Shown here: positions 25,794-32,843 of the stretch, one piece after another
Layout of the letters: the number at the start of each line of letters is the position of its first letter
Numbering within the stretch: the stretch's first letter is position 1
NCBI GenBank assembly: GCA_024275015.1
Contig: JAJRZW010000053.1
Coordinates: forward strand, 1-38,423
Source of the DNA: Deltaproteobacteria bacterium
Lineage (GTDB): Bacteria; Desulfobacterota; Desulfobulbia; Desulfobulbales; JAJRZW01
Length of the DNA: 38,423 bases
Direction of reading: 5' to 3'
Translations under genes and position numbers: made by a program
Notes under the pieces: model-generated
Told to the model about the DNA's origin: nothing
Database searches by the model: none
The model's input: the letters and a program-made list of their open reading frames with translations, nothing else

Positions 25794-27140
25794 ATGAAAA
25801 AAATGACCTTGTCACTGTCACTGACGATATTAATCCTGGCCGGACTTCTGTTCATCTCACCCCGGTCGGCCAGGGCCCGCGAATCATGTCGGGTCTGCGG
25901 CATGTACCTTGACGTCTACCGACAGACCGCCGCCCATCTGGTCGACAAGGACGGCCATGAAAGCGGAACCTGCGGGGTCACCGATCTGATCCGTTTCATC
26001 GTCGACGCCGGCGGTCCCGAGGCCTTTGGGGACATGAAGGTAAAAGACTTCAACAACGGAACCATGATCGATGCCGCCGGGGCCGCATTCGTCATCGGCA
26101 GCGACACCGTTCCCGACATGCTTCCCAATATTATCGCCTTTGCCGGCGGGGAAGACGCCCGGGCCTTTGCCCGGGACCATGGCGGCAAGGTAATCAGTTT
26201 TTCTCAGGCCCTGCTCTCGATTTCACCAATGGCGATGACCATGCCGGCCCGGCTGAAAGCCGCGACGATTCCGGGCCGTGGCGCGACCATGGCCGGAATC
26301 GGCCATATGAAAATGGTGATGGATGAAATCGCCCTCGGCAGTGATTCCATCGACCCGGCCGAGTTCATCAGCCGGCCGATGCAGATGATGGGGGCAAAGA
26401 AGATGACCTCGGAGGCGGACATGTTCATGGCCTCCCACTCGGTAAGCGATAGCGACAACATCGCGATCCGGATCGTCAATCTCAAGAAAGAGATGGAAAT
26501 GTACACCATGGGCGGCATGGGGGTGAGCACCAAAAAGAACAGCGGCATTGGTGACATCGAACTGAGCCTGCGTCACGGCCTGTGGAGAAACACATTCCAC
26601 AGTCGTTTCCTCACCGCCACCGCCGCCATCAACCTGCCCACCGGAGATTTTGATCCGGCCTTTGTCGCCTCTCCGGGGATGCAGACCGGTCACGGCGCTC
26701 TTGCCGCCACTGCCGGGATGCTGTACTCCCAGAGGATGGGAGACTTCTGGCTCCATTCGTCCCTCAGCTATAAACATTTCCTGGAGAACAGCGACGACTA
26801 TCAATTCGGCGATCTGACCCGGACCGCGGCCGCTCTCCACTACACCCCCAATTACAACACCCTCGTCGGGGTTGAGATCGACGCCAACTGGTGGAGCAAA
26901 AACGAGTACCGGGGAGTAAAGCAGGACAATACCGGCGGGTTCAGGGCCTTTGCCACCGCCATCGCCAGCTGGAAATTCCTCACCGCCCTTGGCGGCAACT
27001 TCTCGGCCAAGGGTACCTACGGCGTTCCCGTCTACGAGGACATGAACCACTATCGCGCCGGAATGGCCGAAAACGCCCAGATGGGCGGCGGCTATATGAG
27101 TAGTATCTCCTTAAATTTCAAGAGACGTTTCAATTATTAA
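25794..27140 (+). CDS. NosL-domain protein fused to a Met-rich outer-membrane beta-barrel
   Basis: 448 residues. A Sec signal peptide (about 1-28, ending ARA) is followed by a NosL-like domain (about 31-150) with the copper-ligand motif CRVCGM (C32, C35, M37), a third Cys in SGTCGVTDLIRF (C60), and NosL-type GTMIDAAGAAFVIGSD. Next is a Met-rich segment (about 155-260, 17 Met in roughly 105 residues, such as HMKMVMDE, MQMMGAKKM, MEMYTMGGMG). The rest is an amphipathic beta-strand domain resembling the phenol MetA-degradation/transporter barrel family: NSGIGDIELSLRHGLW, AAINLPTGDF, alternating aromatic strands, C-terminal Tyr. NosL is a periplasmic Cu(I) protein. The combination suggests a copper-responsive or copper-handling outer-membrane protein. 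The fusion assignment is from motifs; transport function is inferred. Confidence 0.8.
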   Translation: MKKMTLSLSLTILILAGLLFISPRSARARESCRVCGMYLDVYRQTAAHLVDKDGHESGTCGVTDLIRFIVDAGGPEAFGDMKVKDFNNGTMIDAAGAAFVIGSDTVPDMLPNIIAFAGGEDARAFARDHGGKVISFSQALLSISPMAMTMPARLKAATIPGRGATMAGIGHMKMVMDEIALGSDSIDPAEFISRPMQMMGAKKMTSEADMFMASHSVSDSDNIAIRIVNLKKEMEMYTMGGMGVSTKKNSGIGDIELSLRHGLWRNTFHSRFLTATAAINLPTGDFDPAFVASPGMQTGHGALAATAGMLYSQRMGDFWLHSSLSYKHFLENSDDYQFGDLTRTAAALHYTPNYNTLVGVEIDANWWSKNEYRGVKQDNTGGFRAFATAIASWKFLTALGGNFSAKGTYGVPVYEDMNHYRAGMAENAQMGGGYMSSISLNFKRRFNY

Positions 27141-27207
27141 TTCAACTTTTCGATTTGTGGTTTTGTTAATATTTTCAGGATATTATAACAATAAATCAAG
27201 CTGTAAT

Positions 27208-27285
27208 TCGTTTTCCCGGCCTGCTTTTAGCCGGAATCCTGTGATGCAACACATTATGGATTCCGGCCTTCGCCGGAACGACGGG
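27208..27285 (+). repeat. Dispersed repeat family C (REP-like), copy C4
   Basis: The core only: CCGGAATCCTGTGATGCAAC, ACATTATGGATTCCGGCC and TTCGCCGGAACGACGG. The left arm is degenerate (CGGCCTGCTTTTAGCCGG) and the outer flank is absent. Confidence 0.8.
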
Positions 27286-27453
27286 GAAAAGGGTGTTTTA
27301 CGAAATTATCAGGATTTAAAATCATTCCAAAACGGTCTGGGTGCTGTCGGCTTTTTTTTTAATTTCCGCGAAGCCCATGCCTGACAAAAATCTTTGACTC
27401 ATGTTCCCCCCCCGGGCTATCATAAAGTCTGACAACGCTCAACACCACCCCCG

Positions 27454-27469
27454 TGCTATAATGTCACGG
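27454..27469 (+). promoter_or_regulatory. Candidate extended -10 promoter of the PilZ gene
   Basis: TGCTATAAT: a perfect TATAAT at 27457-27462 with the extended TG at 27454-27455. An upstream alternative pair TTGACT (27394-27399) and TATCAT (27418-27423) with 18-nt spacing also exists. The leader contains a small hairpin GGCAGAAAATCTGCC at 27481-27495. Confidence 0.55.
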
Positions 27470-27533
27470 TATGTAAGAGGGGCAGAAAATCTGCCTGAGC
27501 GACATCAACGCAAACGCAATCAGGGGTGGGGAC

Positions 27534-27938
27534 ATGAACTTCAACGGGGTGGAAAAAAGGCGGCATGAAAGGGTTTACTTCCCCCCCGGCCATGGGGTCA
27601 ACGGCAGTTTCGGTCTCATCGATGCCCCGGAAGAGACCATTACCGTGCCGATCCTTAACCTCAGCCTCGGCGGCCTCTACTTCACCCTTAAACGCAGCTC
27701 CCCTCTTCTCTTCAACGCCAACGACGCCATTATCCTCAACGAATTTAAGACCGGAGACGACTTCAACCTGACCGCCAACATAATCCTTGAGGTCCGCCGG
27801 GTCGAAAACCACGGCGTGGTTGATTTTGTCGGTTTCGGCTGTCAATTCGTCGACATTGACGCCAACACCCGGGAAAGGATGGCGAAGTTTATCGAATGGG
27901 AGTTGAAAAACATAAAAAACAGCGTTGATTCCGCTTAA
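27534..27938 (+). CDS. PilZ-domain protein (candidate c-di-GMP receptor)
   Basis: 134 residues, essentially a single PilZ domain. The c-di-GMP-binding elements are both present: RxxxR in KRRHERV (R9, R13) and NxSxxG in LNLSLGGLYF (N42, S44, G47). The core ends with VGFGCQFVDID and a C-terminal helix (ERMAKFIEWELKNI). The ATG follows a strong AGGGGTGGGG. It stands alone between the barrel gene and a convergent MFS gene, with its own likely promoter. Its partner is unknown. The PilB-like ATPase of this window also carries a candidate c-di-GMP-binding domain. Confidence 0.88.
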   Translation: MNFNGVEKRRHERVYFPPGHGVNGSFGLIDAPEETITVPILNLSLGGLYFTLKRSSPLLFNANDAIILNEFKTGDDFNLTANIILEVRRVENHGVVDFVGFGCQFVDIDANTRERMAKFIEWELKNIKNSVDSA

Positions 27939-28010
27939 CAGACTGTTGAAAAAGCCGTCCTGTCTTTTTCAACTCGATTTCACCGGGTTTTTCAAACCGG
28001 CAAAGGCGGC
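27939..28010 (+). repeat. Dispersed repeat family A, copy A8 (truncated)
   Basis: CAGACTGTTGAAAAAGCCG, then the hairpin GTTGAAAAAGCC...GTCTTTTTCAAC and CTCGATTTCACCGGGTTTTTC. The middle block GGCCAACCT is deleted. It separates the convergent PilZ and MFS genes and its hairpin could act as a terminator. Confidence 0.75.
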
Positions 28011-28027
28011 ACGAAGCCGTCATGGCT

Positions 28028-29299
28028 TCAGGCATCTTCCCGTTCAAGCCGCCAGGTGAATTTAAGCATCTGCCGCCGGCTCAGATAAACAGCCACTGCG
28101 GCGAATATCGCCGCCGCCCCCACCGCGGCCAGGAGCAGGTAAAAACGATCGACCCCGAAGTTATCGGTAACATATCCCCCGCTTGAAGTCGCCATCGAAC
28201 CGAGACCAAAGATAAGAAAGAAATTGACCCCGAAACCCATTCCGTGGGAGGCCTTGCGGGTATAGCGGGCGATAAGGTAATTCTGCGCCGGCTGCCAGGC
28301 GTAATAAATAAGACTGAAAAAACAGGCGGTAACCAGAAGTTTCGTATCAACAAAGGTACCAAGGCCGTAAAGCAGCGGCGCGACGACAACAAAAAGGAAG
28401 GCTGGAAAAAGCTCAGGCCTTTTAAGCTTATCGTTGATATAGCCGCCATACCAAGCGCCGAACAACCCTAACAAAAGAACACCAGTAGTGACATAGGCGG
28501 CGATGACCACCGGCTGATCGGCGGCAATGATAAAATCGATCTCATTCTTGAATAGAGTCGGGAGAAAAGTCAGCGACCCCCGGAAGATAAACCCGGAAAG
28601 AATACTGCCAAAATAGAGAAATATCAGGGCTACCGGCAGAACGGTCAGGCGATCGGTTGCCGCCTTTTTCTCTTTCTTCTCCCGCGATCCCTGCCACAGG
28701 AGGATAAAAAAACGGCCGAGATCGCGAAAATGGAGATCTTCCTCTCCCTCAATCCGGGAGCGGTAGAGAATGCTGCTGAAGATGATGCCGATGCCGCCGT
28801 AGATCAGGTATGCCGCCCGCCAGGAGTGAAGATATTTCACCGCCAGACCCGCCACCAGCGGGGTGAAAAAGAGACCGACATTACCCATGACCCCGTGGAG
28901 TCCCAGGGCCCGGCCCTTATGTTCGGTCACCCGGCGGGCGATAAGCGACAGCCCGGCGGGGTGATGGATGCTGGCCGAAAGACCAAGGAGACTGTAGGCC
29001 AGGGCGAAATTCCACAGGCCCTGTGACAACCCGACCAGGATAGAACTTATCGCCATCCCCATGAGACCGACGGTAAGAACCCGCTTGCTGCCAAGACGAT
29101 CGGCGAGAAAACCGGCCGGAAATGAACCCAGGCCATAGAGAAAATAACCGACATTGGCAATGATCCCGATTTCGGTAAAACTGATCGACTGTTCGGCAGT
29201 GATAACCACCAGAATCGCCGGCAGCAAGGTCATGAAACCGTGGGTAATGAAATGAGAAAACCCGGCAACCCAGGTAAGTTTACGTGATTGAGAGTCCAT
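28028..29299 (-). CDS. Major facilitator superfamily transporter
   Basis: 423 residues with about 12 hydrophobic helices and a central charged loop (about 205-225, SREKKEKKAATDR). The MFS A-motif is in GFLADRLGSKRVLTVGL (about 63-79), and a second, weaker one is in GYINDKLKRPELF of the second half. The first helix has SHFITHGFMTLLPAI and the fourth SASIHHPAGLSLIARR, which resembles fosmidomycin-resistance (Fsr)-type and related MFS proteins. The substrate cannot be deduced. The ATG lacks a good ribosome-binding site. Confidence 0.9.
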   Translation of the reverse strand: MDSQSRKLTWVAGFSHFITHGFMTLLPAILVVITAEQSISFTEIGIIANVGYFLYGLGSFPAGFLADRLGSKRVLTVGLMGMAISSILVGLSQGLWNFALAYSLLGLSASIHHPAGLSLIARRVTEHKGRALGLHGVMGNVGLFFTPLVAGLAVKYLHSWRAAYLIYGGIGIIFSSILYRSRIEGEEDLHFRDLGRFFILLWQGSREKKEKKAATDRLTVLPVALIFLYFGSILSGFIFRGSLTFLPTLFKNEIDFIIAADQPVVIAAYVTTGVLLLGLFGAWYGGYINDKLKRPELFPAFLFVVVAPLLYGLGTFVDTKLLVTACFFSLIYYAWQPAQNYLIARYTRKASHGMGFGVNFFLIFGLGSMATSSGGYVTDNFGVDRFYLLLAAVGAAAIFAAVAVYLSRRQMLKFTWRLEREDA

Positions 29300-29378
29300 G
29301 GATAGGCGGTCACAGGTTTAAAGGGATTAATGGGTTGATGGTTCCGTAATTATCGAGGAGGTCTGATGGTTCCGCGGT

Positions 29379-30356
29379 TCACCGACGATACGCGACCGCC
29401 TTTCTCAAAAACGGTTCAAAGGTGATCTTTGCCAGATCCGGATCCTCCTCGTGATCAAAGATCAGATCAGTTATCTTTTTCCGGTTGATGGTTCCGAACC
29501 AGTTATTGCTCATATCAACCGGAAAATCCTGGGCATCAGCGCAGGCGACATTATATCTGCGGTTATCGTAGATATTATTGTTTTTAAAAATCACCCCCCG
29601 GGTCTGATACAGAAAGACGCCCTTCATATTGCCAGTGATCTCATTATTTTCAATCACAGCCCGGCAGTCTTCCTTGGGCCAGATGCCGAAGAACTTATTG
29701 TCGCGGATCTCGTTATAGCGGATTTCGGCATCGGAGTTACGCATACCGATCCCCCCCTTATTGCGGGCAAGGATATTATCAGTGATCACAAGTTTTGACC
29801 GTCTGCCGTACCAGGGGGCGGTCTTGACCTCCTGCTCGGCCTTGAAACTGATGCCGACCCCGTTTTTCACGAACTGGCAATGACGCACGGTAACACTTGA
29901 ACCGTGGGCGTGGATACCATTATAGGCGCAGAGAATCCGGGCGTATTCGACCACGTTGCCGTCGGAACCGAGGAAGTTCAGCGCCCCCCAGTCGGCGGGA
30001 CGGGCGTCAACGGCGTCGGAGGTGAAAATTATTTCCTTGCCGGGCCTGCCCTTTGCGATCAACCGCCCGCGGATGATAAGTTCCGCCGCCGGATAATACG
30101 GCGATTCAACCGTGAACATATTTTCCGGACTGTTTTCATCAATACGGCGAAAACGGACCTCGGTGCCGGGGGCAACGGTGAGGGTAACCCTTTTGGCAAC
30201 CATGACGTCGCCGGTAACAATCACCCGTCCATGCCAGGTGGTGTCCTTCTTGATTATCCCCTTATTGACCACGGTCTCGGGGGTTCGGACACAGGCGGAA
30301 ATAAAAATGGAAGCCGTGACCGCCGCCATAAGGAAAGATATTTTCCCGCTGTTCAT
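29379..30356 (-). CDS. Right-handed parallel beta-helix lipoprotein
   Basis: 325 residues. A lipoprotein signal peptide ends in ISAC (Cys22). The N-terminal module DTTWHGRVIVTGDVMVAKRV followed by LTVAPGTEVRFRRID and ADWGALNFLGSDGNVVEYA is shared with the two larger beta-helix proteins of this window. It is followed by PbH1-type coils (VTVRHCQFVKNGVGISF, AEIRYNEIRDNKFFGIW, IENNEITGNMKGVFLY, IFKNNNIYDNRRYNV) and a capping motif NNWFGTINRKKITDLIFDHEED. Parallel beta-helices bind or process polysaccharide or act as structural surface proteins. No pectate-lyase-like or NosD-specific catalytic motif is recognisable. Surface or periplasmic location is inferred from the lipobox. Confidence 0.88.
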   Translation of the reverse strand: MNSGKISFLMAAVTASIFISACVRTPETVVNKGIIKKDTTWHGRVIVTGDVMVAKRVTLTVAPGTEVRFRRIDENSPENMFTVESPYYPAAELIIRGRLIAKGRPGKEIIFTSDAVDARPADWGALNFLGSDGNVVEYARILCAYNGIHAHGSSVTVRHCQFVKNGVGISFKAEQEVKTAPWYGRRSKLVITDNILARNKGGIGMRNSDAEIRYNEIRDNKFFGIWPKEDCRAVIENNEITGNMKGVFLYQTRGVIFKNNNIYDNRRYNVACADAQDFPVDMSNNWFGTINRKKITDLIFDHEEDPDLAKITFEPFLRKAVAYRR

Positions 30357-30471
30357 AAACTCACCTGTAAATTATTACCTGATAATGCGGCGAACCAGAC
30401 CACACCGCGATGACGAAATTCGCTCCTGATACCGCAAACAACTTTCGGATGTATTGAAAAATAATGAGGCC

Positions 30472-30548
30472 GTAACAAATCCCCGATCCGGCTGAAAACG
30501 GCGATTTCCGGAAAAATCGACAAAGACGCCTCCGCGGGGACTTGTTAC
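30472..30548. repeat. Dispersed repeat family B, copy B2 (complete, with inverted ends)
   Basis: 77 bp bounded by GTAACAAATCCCCG and CGGGGACTTGTTAC (13 of 14 inverted matches), enclosing CGGCTGAAAACGGCGATTTCCGG and GACGCCTCCG. It looks like a tiny non-autonomous element. The left half matches B1 at 17836. The gap 30357-30642 holds nothing else recognisable. Confidence 0.75.
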
Positions 30549-30642
30549 AAGACCATCAAAAATGAGCATTCTTCATTTTGTTCATGACGCCGGGATTGGG
30601 CAAAATGACCATTTCCCAAGATACCCTTTTTTTGCGCCGCCA

Positions 30643-31749
30643 TCAATCAAGCCCGGCCTGAAACTCGGGCGCGATGCCGTAACCGCGACGACGATTGACC
30701 AGGGCGACGACAAATAAAAAGATCAACCCGAAAAGCACCGCCACCTGCCCCGCCACCGGAGTACCGGAGGAATCCCCGGCAATGCCCCAGTTCTGGACCG
30801 TGGCGGCGCCGACCAGCATACCCATTACCGCGGCCCCGGCATCGTTGTCGCCCTGACCCGAGGCCACAAGCTGCCGCAGGGGACATCCACGGATAAGGAT
30901 TGAGCCGAAACCAACCAGGGTCATGCCCAAAAACGACCAGCCGTAACTGGCGTTGGAACTGGGCTGGGCCTCAATTCCGAGATGAAACTGGCCGGTGAGC
31001 ATCGAGGCCACCAGAGCAAAGACGAAAAACGAGGCCAGGCTGATCAACAACCCGGTAGACCGGGGACAGTTCATCACCTCCCGCGGCCCCCATAGAAACA
31101 CCCGGGCAATGCCGCCGGTGATGCAGAACTGGGTCGCCTGGGCAAAACCGCCCACCGCGAGACCAATGGCGAGCGAAAGATAAATGGGCGCGTGTTCGGC
31201 CCCGGCCCCCTTGCTGCTCACGGCAATAAATTCCGGTTTTATGATCGCGGCGATGAGGAGAAAAAACATGAATCCGGGAAGAAGCAGCCCCGCGGCCGCG
31301 GGCAGCGGCCGGGCCTCGCCGAGACGGAAACCGTTTTCAACAAAGGCCAGGCCGATATATATCCCGGCCACCAGACCCAAAAAACCAACCACCGCGTTCA
31401 GGTCACCGGCGGCAAGGCGCAGGACCATCTTCACCGGACAACCGATAAACACCGAACAACCGACGATCAAAAGAGCGCCGATAAAAAAACGCAGGAGCGG
31501 CGAACTGCCGCCGCTTGAGACAAATTCCCGCCGCGCCAGGGAAAGGGCAAAGGCACCAAGGACAAAACCGATGATCTCAGGCCGCAAATATTGCATGCGG
31601 ATATTGTCGTGCAGACGCAGGGCGCCGGCAACGTTTTCAAGAAAACACGAGGCGCAGATCCCGGTATTGGCGGGATTACCGGCAAAGGAAAGCCAGACCG
31701 CCCCGATCCCGATCACCGCCCCCATGATCACAAACCAGTACTTTTTCAA
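30643..31749 (-). CDS. yedE: YedE-family membrane protein, putative selenium-metabolism transporter
   Basis: 368 residues with about 9-10 hydrophobic helices and two DUF395/YeeE-YedE-type halves. Conserved Cys motifs lie in NTGICASCFLENVAGAL (about 28-44), VGCSVFIGCPVKMVLRLAAGD, QATQFCITGGIARVFLWG and GSILIRGCPLRQLVASGQGDNDAG. The N-terminal ICASCFLENVAGALRLHDN followed by MQYLRPEIIGFVLGAF is the pattern of the subfamily found with selenium-metabolism genes. It probably moves a sulfur or selenium species across the inner membrane. The partner yedF or selD genes are not in this window. The start is a TTG (KKYWF) with GGGG upstream. The substrate is inferred from family membership only. Confidence 0.82.
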   Translation of the reverse strand: MKKYWFVIMGAVIGIGAVWLSFAGNPANTGICASCFLENVAGALRLHDNIRMQYLRPEIIGFVLGAFALSLARREFVSSGGSSPLLRFFIGALLIVGCSVFIGCPVKMVLRLAAGDLNAVVGFLGLVAGIYIGLAFVENGFRLGEARPLPAAAGLLLPGFMFFLLIAAIIKPEFIAVSSKGAGAEHAPIYLSLAIGLAVGGFAQATQFCITGGIARVFLWGPREVMNCPRSTGLLISLASFFVFALVASMLTGQFHLGIEAQPSSNASYGWSFLGMTLVGFGSILIRGCPLRQLVASGQGDNDAGAAVMGMLVGAATVQNWGIAGDSSGTPVAGQVAVLFGLIFLFVVALVNRRRGYGIAPEFQAGLD

Positions 31750-31864
31750 AACCAGGCCCCACTGTTAAATACCAAATACGCGAAAAATCACTCAATCCCG
31801 AAAACCCAAAGCACTAACCAAACACGCCCCACCGACGCTTACCCGGGGCCGCAAGCCCCTTTAC

Positions 31865-31980
31865 CAGACCGTTGGCCAAAACAAGTTCCGGCCAACCTCT
31901 CGATTTCACCGGTTTTTTAAACCCGACAAAATCAACGGCACCGTCCATGCGCCGCGTACAGTTCGTTTTTCAACAGAGCG
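31865..31980 (+). repeat. Dispersed repeat family A, copy A9
   Basis: Begins CAGACCGTTGGCC, where the first hairpin is deleted. It continues with CCGGCCAACCTCTCGATTTCACC, a degenerate second hairpin, GCGCCGCGTACAGTTC and a final TTTTTCAACAGAGCG. It lies directly after the stop of the downstream TPR gene. Confidence 0.83.
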
Positions 31981-32550
31981 TCAACCACAGCCGCCAGCGA
32001 CCTTACGACGCATGTACAGCAATTCCTTACGAACCGCCGGATCAGCCCTGACCGCGATAATATTCGCGACCTCGGCCAGTACCCCTTTGATCTTTCTACC
32101 CTGAAAAAGTTCGGTATTCTTGTCCAGAAAATCCGGATTCAGATCCACCGCCTGACGGTAATTATGCATGGCGGCGACAGGGTTCTGAACCCGTAAGTGA
32201 TAATCACCGAGGAGCATGAACACCCGACCATCATAAGAAAAATTCTTCTTGAGACCAAGCAGGAGTTTGTGCGCGGCCCTGGGGTTGTCACTGGCCAGAA
32301 TTCTCTCCACCAGGGAGAGTTTACGGTCAAGGCCGGGATTTAACACCACCACCCGGCGCCGGACGACAGCGTTCTTTTTCACCGGCGGCGCCAGGTGTAC
32401 CACCACCACCATTGTCATGGCGAGCAGGATCACGACCAGCAGTGACAAACGATCAAGGCGGTCAAGTCTTTTCAGGTCAAGGCCAACGACGGGATCTTTT
32501 GCAACGGCTATCCGGCAGGCATCACCTTCCCGGGAGGGGATATCTTCCAA
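31981..32550 (-). CDS. Membrane-anchored TPR protein
   Basis: 189 residues. A charged cytoplasmic N-terminus (DLKRLDRLDR) precedes one transmembrane helix (about 35-53, SLLVVILLAMTMVVVVHLA). Extracytoplasmic TPR-like helices follow (about 75-150, ASDNPRAAHKLLLGLKKN and LLGDYHLRVQNPVAAMHNYRQAVDLNP). The TTG start is supported by GGAG 9 nt upstream and by lack of any earlier or nearer ATG. It lies between the YedE-like and large beta-helix genes, all on the minus strand. A scaffolding role in the envelope is only a guess. Confidence 0.75.
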   Translation of the reverse strand: MEDIPSREGDACRIAVAKDPVVGLDLKRLDRLDRLSLLVVILLAMTMVVVVHLAPPVKKNAVVRRRVVVLNPGLDRKLSLVERILASDNPRAAHKLLLGLKKNFSYDGRVFMLLGDYHLRVQNPVAAMHNYRQAVDLNPDFLDKNTELFQGRKIKGVLAEVANIIAVRADPAVRKELLYMRRKVAGGCG

Positions 32551-32843
32551 TATTGTTATCTCCGGAGTCCATGTCCCTTTCCGGGACCATCAAATCAAGG
32601 GAAGGGGCCCTTGAAAAATTGTCTTTCCACCATGGCGGGAACCGCAGTTTTTAATCTTGCTCATGCCCCGGCCCAAGACAAAAATCTTCATTTCCCAAAA
32701 TACCCCCTCGACGGCGGAAAGCCAAGATATACGCCGGGATAACAGCTTCCCCGGAACAGGAGAAGAATACAGCTCACCCCGGTCCGGGACAACAGATCGT
32801 CGGGTTATGGACATCATTTTCAACAGCCAGGACCCAACTACCT
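32551..32843. other. Intergenic region between TPR and beta-helix genes
   Basis: 293 bp. An 87-codon minus-strand frame here has no ribosome-binding site or family resemblance and is not called. The string CATTTCCCAAAATACCCC at 32690 nearly matches CATTTCCCAAGATACCC near 30610, a hint of another short dispersed repeat. Confidence 0.35.
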
